The notes beneath the pieces are model-generated. The model saw only the letters and a list, made by a program, of their open reading frames with translations, ran no database searches and was not told the origin of the DNA. Position numbers and translations under genes: made by a program. Below, one piece after another: positions 1 through 9,978 of a stretch of DNA of 64,000 bases (position 1 is the first letter of the stretch; each line of letters starts with the position of its first letter). The stretch spans positions 62,298 to 126,297 of the forward strand of contig JACRLW010000053.1 of NCBI GenBank assembly GCA_016235155.1, read 5' to 3'. The stretch comes from Planctomycetota bacterium (GTDB lineage Bacteria; Planctomycetota; UBA1135; UBA2386).

Positions 1-10
1 GCCGGGTCTC

Positions 11-391
11 ATGCGTTTCGTCCTGTGCGGGTTCGCGGTGGTCCTCGCGGTCGTGCTCGCCGGCATCTTCGTGCTCGATCGGATCGGGCGTCGCCGCATC
101 GAGGTCGACGGTGATCGCGTCGAGTACTTCGTGCAGACCCCGTTCGGCAACCTGCTCCGCAACCGCATCGACCTGGGCGACCTGCTCGGCGCGACCGTCC
201 GCCGGGACGGCAACGGCCGACCGGAGCTCGCGATCGAGGCGAAGGAACACAACGTCGAGATCGGCGGCGGCCTGCCGCTCGAGACCCTCGAGTGGCTTCG
301 CGCGCTGCTGATCGAGAACGCGCGGCGCGCCGCGCAGCCGGTGCGAAGCGCTGGAGCCGTGCTGCCTGTGGCGGCATGCTCCGGCGCATGA
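11..391 (+). CDS. small membrane-anchored protein of unknown function
   Basis: ORF with N-terminal TM segment (MRFVLCGFAVVLAVVLAGIFVL); ATGA overlap with next gene. Confidence 0.6.
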   Translation: MRFVLCGFAVVLAVVLAGIFVLDRIGRRRIEVDGDRVEYFVQTPFGNLLRNRIDLGDLLGATVRRDGNGRPELAIEAKEHNVEIGGGLPLETLEWLRALLIENARRAAQPVRSAGAVLPVAACSGA

Positions 392-1104
392 CCAGGACAG
401 CGTTGTTGCTCGCGCTCGTGCTCGGCGTTCCGGCCTGCACGGCAGTTTCGAACTCGCGCCCGGCGACGGGCGATCCGGCCGGAACCGCTCAGGACAGACC
501 AGCGGCTGCCGACGACGAAGCGGACCTCGGACGGGATCTCGAGGAAGCCCGCATCGAATCGACCGCGACCGAGCTCTCCGTCGAGAAGCGTCGCCGCGAC
601 TCGACGCACGAGATCGAGAAGGCCGAGCGACAGGTCGAGACGGCGCGCCACGCGCAGAAGGTGTTCCTCGAGATCGAGACGCCGCTCGAGGTCGACGAAC
701 TGCGCCTCGACCTCGACCGCGATCGCGGTCGCCTCGACGACCAGCGCGCCGAACTCGTCGAACTCGAAGCGATGTACGCGGCGGAGGAGTTCGCGAAGAC
801 GACCAAGGAGCTGGTGATCCAGCGCGGTCGCCGTCAGGTCGCGCACGCCGAGCGCGACCTCGAACTCACCGTTCGCCGCGGTCGCCAGAAGGAGATCCAG
901 CGCGAACGCCGCGCGATCGAACTCGCCCGGGAACTCTCCGACGCGGAGTTCGGCCTGGCTGGAGCCCGCGCCGACGCGCAGAAGCTCGCCATCGATGTCG
1001 ACCTCGAACTGCGTCGCGCGCGCAACAAGATCGCCGACCTCGAGAAGAAGATCGCGGCGAAGCAGAAGGCGAAGACCGAGGCCGCCAAGACGGAGCAGCC
1101 GTGA
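388..1104 (+). CDS. coiled-coil lipoprotein
   Basis: Start refined to 388: MTRTALLLALVLGVPACTA lipobox-like signal, then charged Glu/Arg-rich coiled coil. Confidence 0.7.
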   Translation: MTRTALLLALVLGVPACTAVSNSRPATGDPAGTAQDRPAAADDEADLGRDLEEARIESTATELSVEKRRRDSTHEIEKAERQVETARHAQKVFLEIETPLEVDELRLDLDRDRGRLDDQRAELVELEAMYAAEEFAKTTKELVIQRGRRQVAHAERDLELTVRRGRQKEIQRERRAIELARELSDAEFGLAGARADAQKLAIDVDLELRRARNKIADLEKKIAAKQKAKTEAAKTEQP

Positions 1105-2252
1105 TCCTGCGTTCGCTGGTCGCGACGGCGCTCGCGTGCGGCATGGCGTGTGCGCAGGAGACCGCGCCGGCGCCGACCGCGGCGGTCCGCACCGACGCCG
1201 AGGCGCAGGTCGCGATGGACCGCGCGCTCGCGTGGCTGGTCGCGGCCCAGTTCGAGGACGGTGCGTTCGCGGCGGGCGTGCTCGACACGCTGCACGAGCA
1301 CGGCTTCTCGGTCGAGACCTTCCATGCCTGGCAGGTCGCCGCACACGCGCTCGCCTGCAAGGCGCTGCTCGAAGCGCGCGAGACGCCCGAGCGCCGCGCC
1401 GCGCTCGACCGCGGCCTCGAGTGGTTCGTCACGAATCGCATGCCGCTGCGCGGCAGTGACTGGGACAACGACGCCGTGTGGGGCTGGCTCTACGGCACCG
1501 TTCTCGCGGTCGCCGTCGCACAGGACGAGCGCTACGCGAGCACGCCGCTGGGAGCGCGCGTGACCGAGCGCGGCAAGGAGCACATCGCGTCGCTCCTCGC
1601 CAACCAGATCCCCGAGGGCGGCTTCGGCTACTACGACGATCCGCCGTTCACCCGGCGACCGAAGTGGGCGACCAGCTTCTGCACGGCGCTCGCATTGCCC
1701 GCGCTGAAACAGGCCCGCGATCGCGATTGGTTCCAGGACGATGCCGCGATCGCTCGCGCGCTGAAGTACGTGCGCCTCTGCAGGCTCCCGAACGGTGCTT
1801 ATGCCTACGACCTGCGCGCGGTGCCGCGCAGCTTCGCCGGCGAGAGCATCGACGCGACGAAGGGCAGCCTCGGTCGCATCCAGGTCTGCAATTGGGCGCG
1901 CTGGTCGCTCGGCGACCCCGGCGTCGACGTCGACGCGATCCGACTCGGGATCCAGCGCTTCTTCGCGCAGCACGAGTTCCTCGAGGTCGCTCGCATGCGG
2001 CCGATCCCTCACGAGGGTTTCTATGCCAACGCGGGCTACTTCTTCCTGTTCGGTCATCACTACGCCGCGCAGACCATCGAGCTCCTGCCCGACGACGAGC
2101 GCCCGTCCTTCCGCGCACAGTTGCGCGAGCGGCTCTGCGCGACGCAGCGCCCGGACGGTTCCTTCTGCGACTTCGGCTCGTCGAGCTACCAGACGGCAGC
2201 TGGGACTGCGTTCGCGGCGTTGGCGCTGCGCGCGGGGCTTCCGCGCGAGTGA
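1101..2252 (+). CDS. secreted prenyltransferase/squalene-oxidase-repeat-like (alpha/alpha toroid) protein
   Basis: Signal peptide; repeats such as ALAWLVAAQFEDGAFAAG, LLANQIPEGGFGYYDDPP, LCATQRPDGSFCDFGSSSYQTAAGTAFAALAL; GTGA overlap with upstream gene. Confidence 0.75.
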   Translation: MILRSLVATALACGMACAQETAPAPTAAVRTDAEAQVAMDRALAWLVAAQFEDGAFAAGVLDTLHEHGFSVETFHAWQVAAHALACKALLEARETPERRAALDRGLEWFVTNRMPLRGSDWDNDAVWGWLYGTVLAVAVAQDERYASTPLGARVTERGKEHIASLLANQIPEGGFGYYDDPPFTRRPKWATSFCTALALPALKQARDRDWFQDDAAIARALKYVRLCRLPNGAYAYDLRAVPRSFAGESIDATKGSLGRIQVCNWARWSLGDPGVDVDAIRLGIQRFFAQHEFLEVARMRPIPHEGFYANAGYFFLFGHHYAAQTIELLPDDERPSFRAQLRERLCATQRPDGSFCDFGSSSYQTAAGTAFAALALRAGLPRE

Positions 2253-2267
2253 AAGGCACGCCGGCCC

Positions 2268-2849
2268 TCAGTCCGCGATGCGACACAGCGACCACTCGAG
2301 CGGGCGGTGGAACGCGAGCACGGGGTGCGGCGACGACGACGACAGGACGGGCTCGCGACCGCGCGAGGCGTCGTAGCGGCAGAACGACACGCGGACGAGG
2401 TCGCCGGGCGACGCCGCGAGCGGCACACGCGCGGTCGCGCGCCAACCGTAGACCGTGCGCGCTGCGATCGATTCGACGAGTCTCGGGTCGGCCGCGACCT
2501 CGGCAATGTCCGCGATGCGCGCCGCGTGACCGAAGTCGTCGAATCGCAGGTGCAGCTTCACGTTGTCGGGAGTGACGTGCACTTCGACGTAGTGCTGCGA
2601 GTCCTCGCGCCGCGCGAAGATCTCGAAGACGTCGCCCGTCTCCCAGGTGCGCTGGTTGTGCGCCGTCGCGTCGTTGAAGACCTCGTCGTCCGTCAGCTCC
2701 GCGGCGACGTGCAGTTCGCCGCCGGCAAAGGTGACCGCGACGAGCGTCGGTCGCAGCTCGGGCTGCGGCTTCGCGCGCCACGCCTGGCCGAGCGTGAAGA
2801 TCGTGGGCTCGCCGCGGTGCAGCGTGCGGATCGCGTGTGGCGCGGTCAT
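2268..2849 (-). CDS. carbohydrate-binding family 9-like (DOMON-type) domain protein
   Basis: Start refined to MTAPHAIRTLHRGEPT; motif ELHVAAELTDDEVFNDATAHNQRTWETGDVFEIFARREDSQHYVEVHVTPDN. Confidence 0.6.
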   Translation of the reverse strand: MTAPHAIRTLHRGEPTIFTLGQAWRAKPQPELRPTLVAVTFAGGELHVAAELTDDEVFNDATAHNQRTWETGDVFEIFARREDSQHYVEVHVTPDNVKLHLRFDDFGHAARIADIAEVAADPRLVESIAARTVYGWRATARVPLAASPGDLVRVSFCRYDASRGREPVLSSSSPHPVLAFHRPLEWSLCRIAD

Positions 2850-3238
2850 CGCCCGCGGGTGACGAGCGTGTCGTAGACGGCGACGCGCTCGACGTGCGCG
2901 AAGAAGCGTTCCTTCATCCGGTCGTGGATCGGTTCCGTCTGCCATGCGAGTTCGGCGTCGCTCGACGCGAACACGACCGTCGTGCCCACCGTGAAACTGT
3001 CGTCGACGACGTCGCGCTCACTGGGACGCGGCACACCGGCCGTGACGGACACGACGCCGGGCGCGTGCGCGACCTCGCTGCGGTAGTAGGCGACCATCTC
3101 GTTCGCGGTCCCGGCAGGAGCGTCGGGTTTCAGCCAGAAGAACACGGTGTGAGCGACGCGGCCGGGTTCCTCCACCGGCGCGACGACGCCGCATGCGGGC
3201 AGGAGCAGGAGCAGGACGGTGAAGAAGGAGCGGGTCAT
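2846..3238 (-). CDS. Dabb (stress-responsive alpha/beta barrel) family lipoprotein
   Basis: MTRSFFTVLLLLLPACG lipobox; HTVFFWLKPDAP...VVSVTAGVPRPS...ELAWQTEPIHDRMKERFF typical of Dabb domain. Confidence 0.75.
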   Translation of the reverse strand: MTRSFFTVLLLLLPACGVVAPVEEPGRVAHTVFFWLKPDAPAGTANEMVAYYRSEVAHAPGVVSVTAGVPRPSERDVVDDSFTVGTTVVFASSDAELAWQTEPIHDRMKERFFAHVERVAVYDTLVTRGR

Positions 3239-3300
3239 GGGGCCGCGCAGCGTGCCGAGCGCCAACAGCGGTGTCGAGCCCGACGCGGGAGCGACCGCGC

Positions 3301-3319
3301 TATCGTGCGCCGCCGGATG
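3301..3319 (+). promoter_or_regulatory. candidate -10 hexamer TATCGT 10 nt before ATG
   Basis: TATCGT-GCGCCGCCGG-ATG. Confidence 0.35.
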
Positions 3320-3820
3320 AACGACGACGGCAGGTGCCCAGGCTGCGGTCTCGCGATGCCCGCGAGCACGAAGCTCTACGACGGCTACTTCCACTGCTCG
3401 CCCGAGTGCTGGTCCGTCTTCGGCGAGGTGCTCGAAGCCGAGTTCGGCAACGTGCTCCTCTTCCGCAAGGTGCATCAACTCACGGTCGACACGTACGCCG
3501 TGCAACACGCTGGCGGTCCGCACCCCGACAAGTCGGTCGGCGTGCACGTCGTCGGCCTTTGCCTCGCGCATGTCCACGGCATCGCGTCGCCGGACATCGC
3601 GCCACGCCTCCAGGTGCTCGCCTCGCGCACGAAGGAGTGGCCGCACTTCGAAGCTCCGGTCGAACGCGTCGCGACGACCATCTTCGATGTCGCCGCGGCG
3701 TCGACCCTGGACGAACACGTCGAGCGAGTGCGCACCTGGTCGCGAGAGGTCTGGTCGAACTGGGCGCTGCACCACGGTGCGGTGCGCGCGCTCGCGGCCC
3801 GAGCGCTCGGGGGAAGATGA
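3317..3820 (+). CDS. DUF5946-like protein
   Basis: CPGCGLAMP...GYFHCSPECWSVFGEVLEAEFGN...HQLTVDTYAVQHAGGPHPDKSVGVHVVGLCL. Confidence 0.65.
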   Translation: MNDDGRCPGCGLAMPASTKLYDGYFHCSPECWSVFGEVLEAEFGNVLLFRKVHQLTVDTYAVQHAGGPHPDKSVGVHVVGLCLAHVHGIASPDIAPRLQVLASRTKEWPHFEAPVERVATTIFDVAAASTLDEHVERVRTWSREVWSNWALHHGAVRALAARALGGR

Positions 3821-4761
3821 TGGACGCCGCGGACCTGGTGGAGCGCGTCACGATCGCCCCGACGGACTTCGAGTGGTACCGCTTCCTCGTGCAGCGGCCG
3901 CCGCGCGACGAGGTGAACTACTGGAAGCCGTCCGCCGACAAGCGTTTCCTCGCCGAACCGTTCACGCCGTTCCTCTTCAAGCTGAAGGCGCCGCGCAACG
4001 CGATCGGCGGTTTCGGTTGGTTCGCGCGCTACGCGCGACTGCCGGACTGGCTCGCTTGGGACTGCTTCGGGGAAGGCAACGGATGCTGGTCGCTGGCGGC
4101 GATGCGCGAGCGGCTCGCGGGGATCCGCAAGCGCATCGATTGGCGACCGACGCGGCATGGTGACCAGATCGGCTGCATCGTCATCGTGCAGCCGGTGTTC
4201 TTCGCGGAGCGCGACTGGATCGCGCAGCCGAACACTTGGCCGGCTCGATCACTGACTCCGGTGACCCGCACGATGGAGGATCCGGAGTGGGCGCGCGTAT
4301 GGGCCGAGTGCCGGCGACTCGCCGCGGCTGCACGGCCCGAGATGGTCGCCGAGGCGAGCCCGCGCTTCGGCGCCGCGCGACTCGTCCAGCCACGGCTCGG
4401 TCAGGGCGCGTTTCGCGTCGCGGTGACGGACGCCTACGGCCGCGCGTGCGCCGTGACCGGCGAGCACTCCTTGCCCGCGCTCGACGCCGCGCACATCCGC
4501 GCCGTCGCCGACGACGGACCGTACGAAGTCCGCAACGGAATTCTGCTCCGCGCCGACCTTCACCGGCTCTTCGACGTCGGTTACGTCACGGTCGACGGCG
4601 AGAAGCGCTTCCGCGTCAGCCCGCGCCTGCGCGCGGACTTCGCCAACGGCAAGTCCTACTACCCGCTCGACGGCAAGCCGGTCAGCCTGCCGGAAGCCGC
4701 CGCCGAGAGGCCGAGCGACGAGTTCCTCGCCTGGCATCGCGAGCGGCGCTTCCTCGGGTAG
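3817..4761 (+). CDS. HNH endonuclease domain protein
   Basis: C-terminal AVTGEHSLPALDAAHIRAVADDGPYEVRNGILLRADLHRLFDVGYVTVD HNH signature; ATGA overlap with upstream gene. Confidence 0.8.
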   Translation: MMDAADLVERVTIAPTDFEWYRFLVQRPPRDEVNYWKPSADKRFLAEPFTPFLFKLKAPRNAIGGFGWFARYARLPDWLAWDCFGEGNGCWSLAAMRERLAGIRKRIDWRPTRHGDQIGCIVIVQPVFFAERDWIAQPNTWPARSLTPVTRTMEDPEWARVWAECRRLAAAARPEMVAEASPRFGAARLVQPRLGQGAFRVAVTDAYGRACAVTGEHSLPALDAAHIRAVADDGPYEVRNGILLRADLHRLFDVGYVTVDGEKRFRVSPRLRADFANGKSYYPLDGKPVSLPEAAAERPSDEFLAWHRERRFLG

Positions 4762-4883
4762 GGACGCCCATGCCAAGGGCCCGGCGGCTCGCCGGACGGG
4801 GAATTCGCGAGCTTCATGTCCAGCCCGATCCCGTCGCGGTCATTCCGATCCTGTCACCCCTGCCCGTATCGAAGCCCACCGCC

Positions 4884-5408
4884 ATGACCCGTCTGCTTCC
4901 CCTTCTCGCCTGCCTGCTGTTCCTCGCCGCGAAGCCCGCGGCCCAGACCACCGGCGTGCCCTTCGTGAACGACCTGAGGATCCTCCTCCCGCCGACCTAC
5001 GTGCCCGCCGGCAGCGGGACGACCTCGTGCGGCGCCGGCACGAACCAGGGTTTCATCCCCGGTGCTCCGTTCGTCGTCGCCTACGACACGACCGCCGCCA
5101 CCTCGACGGCTGCGATCCTGCTGCTCGATTTCTTCAATCCATGCAACGCGCCGGGCTTCCCGCTCTTCCCCGCTCAGCCCGTCGGCTGCGCTGGTCCGAT
5201 CGCGGGCGGCACCAACCTCTGGTACGCACTCGGTTTCGCGCCGCCGCCGGTCCCTGTCGTCGGCTTCACCAACGCCGCCGGCTACACGCGCTGGAACTTC
5301 AACGTGCCCCTCGGCCCCGGCACGGTCTGGGCGCAGTGCGTCTTCCTCGATGCCTGCTCCGTGCCGTGGGGCTTCAAGTTCTCGCAGGCGCTCGGCTTCA
5401 GTTGGTGA
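4884..5408 (+). CDS. secreted protein of unknown function with shared C-terminal module
   Basis: Signal peptide MTRLLPLLACLLFLAAKPAAQ; C-terminus NFNVPLGPGTVWAQCVFLDACSVPWGFKFSQALGFSW. Confidence 0.75.
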   Translation: MTRLLPLLACLLFLAAKPAAQTTGVPFVNDLRILLPPTYVPAGSGTTSCGAGTNQGFIPGAPFVVAYDTTAATSTAAILLLDFFNPCNAPGFPLFPAQPVGCAGPIAGGTNLWYALGFAPPPVPVVGFTNAAGYTRWNFNVPLGPGTVWAQCVFLDACSVPWGFKFSQALGFSW

Positions 5409-5423
5409 GCGAGCGCGCGGCGG

Positions 5424-7529
5424 TCACTCGCGCCGCGGCTCCACGCCCCACAGGCTGCGCACGAAGAAGTCGCGCCGGCGGCGCTGTCCGTACGGACTCT
5501 CCCCGGCGCCGTGTCCCGCGCCGGGAAAGACGATCAGTTCGAAGTCCTTGCCGGCGGCGATCAGCGCGCTGACGACCTGCATCGTCGACGCCGGGTCGAC
5601 GTTGCGGTCGAGTTCGCCGACGGTCAGCAGGAGCTTGCCGGTGAGCAGGTGCGCGTTGGTGACGTTGCTCTGTTCCTGGTAGTGCGGGCCGACGGGCCAG
5701 CCCATCCAGAGTTCGTTCCACCAGACCTTGTCCATGCGGTTGTCGTGGCAACCGCAGTCGGCGGCCGCGGCGTCGTAGAAGTCGCCGTGCGCGAGCACCG
5801 CGCGCAGGGCACTCTGTCCGCCCGCCGAACCGCCGTAGATGCCGACGTGCTCGAGGTCCATCCAAGCGCGCTCCGTCGCCGCGGCCTTCAGCCACGCGAT
5901 CCGATCGGGGAAGCCGGAGTCGGCGAGGTTCTTGTGCGCGACGTCGTGGAAGGCCTTGCCGCGCCAGTTGGTTCCCATGCCGTCGATCTTCACGACCACG
6001 AAGCCGAGCTCGGCGAGGCTCTGCGGCTCACGCCACGCCGCGAACGACTTCGGCACGTGCGCGCCGTGCGGGCCCGCGTAGATCGACTCGATCACCGGGT
6101 AGCGGCGCGCTTTGTGGAAGGTCGTCGGCTTCCAGATCACGCCCCAGATGTCGGTCGCACCGTCACGCCCTTTGGCGACGAAGCGCTCGGGGACCTGCCA
6201 ACCCGTGGCGAGGAGCTCGGTCCAGTCGGCGCGTTCGAGGGCGAGGACCAGCGACCCGTCCGACGAACGCCGCAGCTCGACGACCGGGGGCAGGTCGACG
6301 CGCGACCAGGTGTCGACGTACCAGGCGCGATCCGGCGAGAAGACCAGTTCGTGCATGCCGTCACCGTCGGTCAGGAGCACCGGATCGCCGCCGTCGAGCG
6401 GGAAGCGCGCCCAATGCACGTGGTAGGGGTCCTGACCGGCGTGGTAGCCCATCGCGCGGATCACGACCGCGCGCGCCGCTTCGTCGAGATGTTCGACCGC
6501 GCGCACGACCCAGCTGCCCGCGGTGATCCTGCGCTTCACCGCGCCGGTGCGCGCGTCGCACAGGTAGAGGTGGTTCCAACCGTCGCGCTCGGACATCCAG
6601 ACGAACTCGTTGGTGTCGTCGAGCCAGCGGAGGAAGGTCTTGTGCGCGTAGTCGACGAAGGTCGCCGCCATCTCCTCGACGAGAGTCGTCACCGCGCCGG
6701 TGAGAGCGTCGATGGCAATCAGCCGGAGCACCTGATGGCCGCGCTGGTTGTAGAGGAAGGTGAAGCGGGACCCGTCCTTGTCCCAGCGCAGTTCGGTGAT
6801 GCTCCAGGGATTCGCGAACGCCGCGGCGTCGACCGCGATCGGGAGGCCCTTCTCGACGTCGAACAGGACGGGCCGCTGCACGGGCAGCGGATCGCCCGGC
6901 TTCGCGTAGTCGATCTCGTGCAGCTTCGGCTCGACCTGGTCCTTCGGCGACGACTCGACGAAGCGGACCTTGTGTTCCTCGCCGCGCTGCGTGCGGATGG
7001 CGACGCAACGCTTGCCGTCGGGCGACCACGCGAGCTCCGCGGCGTATTCGTCGCCCGGTTTGCCGTCGGCGCTCAGGCGTCGCTCGTCGGTCGAGGTGCG
7101 ATCCCGCAGCCAGAGGTCGTGGTCGCGCACGAAGGCCGACCAGCGGCCGTCGGGGGAATCGGTCACGCGCCGCGCGCCGTCACGTCGACCGCCCGCTTCG
7201 CCACGCCGGCGGCCGTCACGACCCTCGCCATCGGTCTCGGCCGGTGCGCCCTCGGGCGGCGCGGGGACGACTTCGCGCGTCCCGCGCCCGGGATCGACGA
7301 GCACGAACTCGTGCTGGCCCGAACCGATCTCGACCCGGTACCAGAAGCGCGGACCGCCGTCGATCCAGCGCGGTTCCACGCGTGCCCGCGCGACCTTGCC
7401 GTCGACCAGCGTGCGCAGACCCTCGCAGCGCGCGTAGTCGGCGCGCGTGCCCTGGGCCGGAAGCGCGGGCGCCGACCAGGCAAGCGCGGCGAGTGCCGCG
7501 GCGACGACGCGATGGACGGTCCGAGACAT
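5424..7529 (-). CDS. S9 family peptidase (dipeptidyl peptidase IV-like)
   Basis: Signal peptide, beta-propeller N-terminus, catalytic region [50 protein letters not shown] and C-terminal GAGHGAGES. Confidence 0.9.
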   Translation of the reverse strand: MSRTVHRVVAAALAALAWSAPALPAQGTRADYARCEGLRTLVDGKVARARVEPRWIDGGPRFWYRVEIGSGQHEFVLVDPGRGTREVVPAPPEGAPAETDGEGRDGRRRGEAGGRRDGARRVTDSPDGRWSAFVRDHDLWLRDRTSTDERRLSADGKPGDEYAAELAWSPDGKRCVAIRTQRGEEHKVRFVESSPKDQVEPKLHEIDYAKPGDPLPVQRPVLFDVEKGLPIAVDAAAFANPWSITELRWDKDGSRFTFLYNQRGHQVLRLIAIDALTGAVTTLVEEMAATFVDYAHKTFLRWLDDTNEFVWMSERDGWNHLYLCDARTGAVKRRITAGSWVVRAVEHLDEAARAVVIRAMGYHAGQDPYHVHWARFPLDGGDPVLLTDGDGMHELVFSPDRAWYVDTWSRVDLPPVVELRRSSDGSLVLALERADWTELLATGWQVPERFVAKGRDGATDIWGVIWKPTTFHKARRYPVIESIYAGPHGAHVPKSFAAWREPQSLAELGFVVVKIDGMGTNWRGKAFHDVAHKNLADSGFPDRIAWLKAAATERAWMDLEHVGIYGGSAGGQSALRAVLAHGDFYDAAAADCGCHDNRMDKVWWNELWMGWPVGPHYQEQSNVTNAHLLTGKLLLTVGELDRNVDPASTMQVVSALIAAGKDFELIVFPGAGHGAGESPYGQRRRRDFFVRSLWGVEPRRE

Positions 7530-7753
7530 GGCCGCGGATCATGCGGCGCGGGATCTCCCGTTCCATCCGCGCGGCGTCGCGCGACGGGAGCGGGACAAGG
7601 ACAAGTTGGCCCGCCCGAGGCGTCGCCCGCCGTGTCCGAAGCGCGCCGAGCGGAGCGGCGATGACCGTCGCATGGACCGGAAGCGACCTCCGCCCTAGCC
7701 TCGCTCGGTTGGAGTCGATCCCCGTCGTCGACCTCCGTCCGAAGTCACGATCC

Positions 7754-9940
7754 ATGTCAGCACACTCTCGCCGCGCCGCGATCCAGTCGATCTCCCAGAA
7801 GCAGCCGCTGTCGCCGGGCAACGAGCCCGAGAACCTCGAGGATCTCTTCGGGAGGAACGTGTTCGGCCTGCAGCAGATGCGGGCCCGCCTGCCCGAGTCC
7901 GCGTACCGCGCGCTCGAGTCGTGCATCGAACGCGGCCACGATCTCGATCCGGCGCTCGCCGATCTCGTCGCGTCGGCGATGAAGGAGTGGGCGGTCGAGC
8001 GTGGCGCCACGCATTTCACGCACTGGTTCCAGCCCATGACCGGGCTGACGGCCGAGAAGCACGACTCGTTCCTCGACCTCGAGAACGGGAAGATCCTCCT
8101 GCACTTCTCGGGCAAGCAGCTGATCAAGGGCGAACCGGATGCGTCGTCGTTCCCGTCCGGCGGTCTGCGCGCGACCTTCGAGGCGCGCGGCTACACGGCC
8201 TGGGATCCGACCTCGCCGGCGTTCATCCGCGAGAACGAGAGCGGTGCGACGCTCTGCATCCCGACCGCGTTCTGCTCGTGGACCGGCGAGGCGCTCGACA
8301 AGAAGACGCCGCTGCTGCGCAGCTGCGAGGCGCTGAACCGCTCGGCGGTGCGGATGCTCAAGCTGCTCGGCGACGAGAAGGTGAACTTCGTCTATCCGAC
8401 GGTCGGCGCCGAGCAGGAGTACTTCCTGATCGACCGCGAGTTCTTCCTGCTGCGACCGGACCTCATCGCCACCGGCCGCACATTGTTCGGCGCGCGACCG
8501 CCCAAGGGGCAGGAGCTCGAGGACCACTACTTCGGGTCGATCAGCCCGCGCATCCTCGCCTTCATGCACGAGTCCGAGAGCGAACTCTGGAAGCTCGGCG
8601 TGCCGGTGAAGACCCGCCACAACGAAGTGGCGCCCTCGCAGTTCGAGATCGCGCCGATCTTCGAGCGCACGACGCTGTCGACCGATCACAACATGCTCAC
8701 GATGGAGGTGCTGCGGCAGGTGGCGCAGAAGCACGGCCTGGTCTGCCTCCTCCACGAGAAGCCGTTCGCCGGCATCAACGGTTCCGGCAAGCACAACAAC
8801 TGGTCGATGGCGACGGACACGGGCGTCAACCTGCTCGAGCCCGGGCAGACGCCGGAGACGAACATGCGCTTCGTCGTGGTCCTGACCGCGGTCATCCGCG
8901 CGATCGATACGCATGCGGACTTGTTGCGCGCGTCGATCGCCCACGCGGCGAACGACCACCGCCTCGGCGCGAACGAAGCCCCGCCCGCGATCATCTCGAT
9001 CTACCTCGGCGAGGAGCTCAACGCCGTGGTCGAGGGTCTCGTCGCCGGCGTCAGCGGACCGAACCGCGACCCGAACCGCAAGACGATGCGCCTCGGCGTC
9101 GGCACCCTGCCGCCGCTGCCACGCGACGCCACCGATCGCAATCGCACCTCGCCGTTCGCGTTCACCGGCAACAAGTTCGAGTTCCGCGCGGTCGGTTCGA
9201 GCCAGTCGATCTCGCGGCCGAACATCTTCCTCAACACGATCGTCGCCGACTCGCTCGACCATCTCGCGGCGGAGATCGAGAAGTTGAAGGGCTCCGCCGG
9301 TCTGGAGGGCGCCGTGCAGCAGGTCGTGCAGCTGACGCTCGCCAAGCACAAGCGGGTGATCTTCGACGGCAACGGCTACTCGCCGGAGTGGCACGCCGAG
9401 GCGGCGCGCCGCGGACTGCCCAACCTGCGGACGGCGGTCGACGCGATCGGTGCGTACACCGGGCCGGGCAAGGTCGAGATGTTCGAGCGGCACCGCGTGC
9501 TCTCGCGCAAGGAGGCCGAGTCGCGGCAGCACGTGATGTACGAGGCCTACATCAAGGCGATCGCGATCGAAGCCCAGAGCGCGGCGGGCATCGCGTCGTC
9601 GATGATCGTTCCGGCGGCGACGACGTACCAGCGCCAGCTCGCGGAGAGCATCGAGGCCGCGCGGCGAACCGGTGCGAAGAGCCTGGTGCGCCAGGAGCGC
9701 CGCCTGCACGAGACGAGCGAACGCATCGAGTCCGCGTTGGGCGCGCTCGAGAACCTGCAGCACGCGTTCGAGAAGGCCGAGCGTCACGAAGGCGGTGCGT
9801 ACGAACACGCCCGCACGTTCCGCGACACGGTCGTTCCGGCGATCAACGCGCTGCGCGAAGCCTGCGACGCGCTCGAGGTCCTCGTCGACGACGACCTCTG
9901 GCCCTTGCCGAAGTACCGCGAGATCCTCTTCGTGCACTGA
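7754..9940 (+). CDS. glnN: type III glutamine synthetase (GSIII)
   Basis: 728 aa; [67 protein letters not shown] characteristic of GSIII. Confidence 0.95.
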   Translation: MSAHSRRAAIQSISQKQPLSPGNEPENLEDLFGRNVFGLQQMRARLPESAYRALESCIERGHDLDPALADLVASAMKEWAVERGATHFTHWFQPMTGLTAEKHDSFLDLENGKILLHFSGKQLIKGEPDASSFPSGGLRATFEARGYTAWDPTSPAFIRENESGATLCIPTAFCSWTGEALDKKTPLLRSCEALNRSAVRMLKLLGDEKVNFVYPTVGAEQEYFLIDREFFLLRPDLIATGRTLFGARPPKGQELEDHYFGSISPRILAFMHESESELWKLGVPVKTRHNEVAPSQFEIAPIFERTTLSTDHNMLTMEVLRQVAQKHGLVCLLHEKPFAGINGSGKHNNWSMATDTGVNLLEPGQTPETNMRFVVVLTAVIRAIDTHADLLRASIAHAANDHRLGANEAPPAIISIYLGEELNAVVEGLVAGVSGPNRDPNRKTMRLGVGTLPPLPRDATDRNRTSPFAFTGNKFEFRAVGSSQSISRPNIFLNTIVADSLDHLAAEIEKLKGSAGLEGAVQQVVQLTLAKHKRVIFDGNGYSPEWHAEAARRGLPNLRTAVDAIGAYTGPGKVEMFERHRVLSRKEAESRQHVMYEAYIKAIAIEAQSAAGIASSMIVPAATTYQRQLAESIEAARRTGAKSLVRQERRLHETSERIESALGALENLQHAFEKAERHEGGAYEHARTFRDTVVPAINALREACDALEVLVDDDLWPLPKYREILFVH

Positions 9941-9967
9941 TCCCTCGGGCATTGATCCCTCGGGCAT
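9938..9967. repeat. two tandem copies of 15-bp TGATCCCTCGGGCAT spanning the glnN stop codon
   Basis: Direct reading: tgatccctcgggcat tgatccctcgggcat. Confidence 0.95.
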
Positions 9968-9978
9968 TGGCCGATCGC

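Noticed and set aside
5511-7664. 717-aa ORF on + strand
   Set aside because: Antisense to the S9 peptidase with clear catalytic motifs
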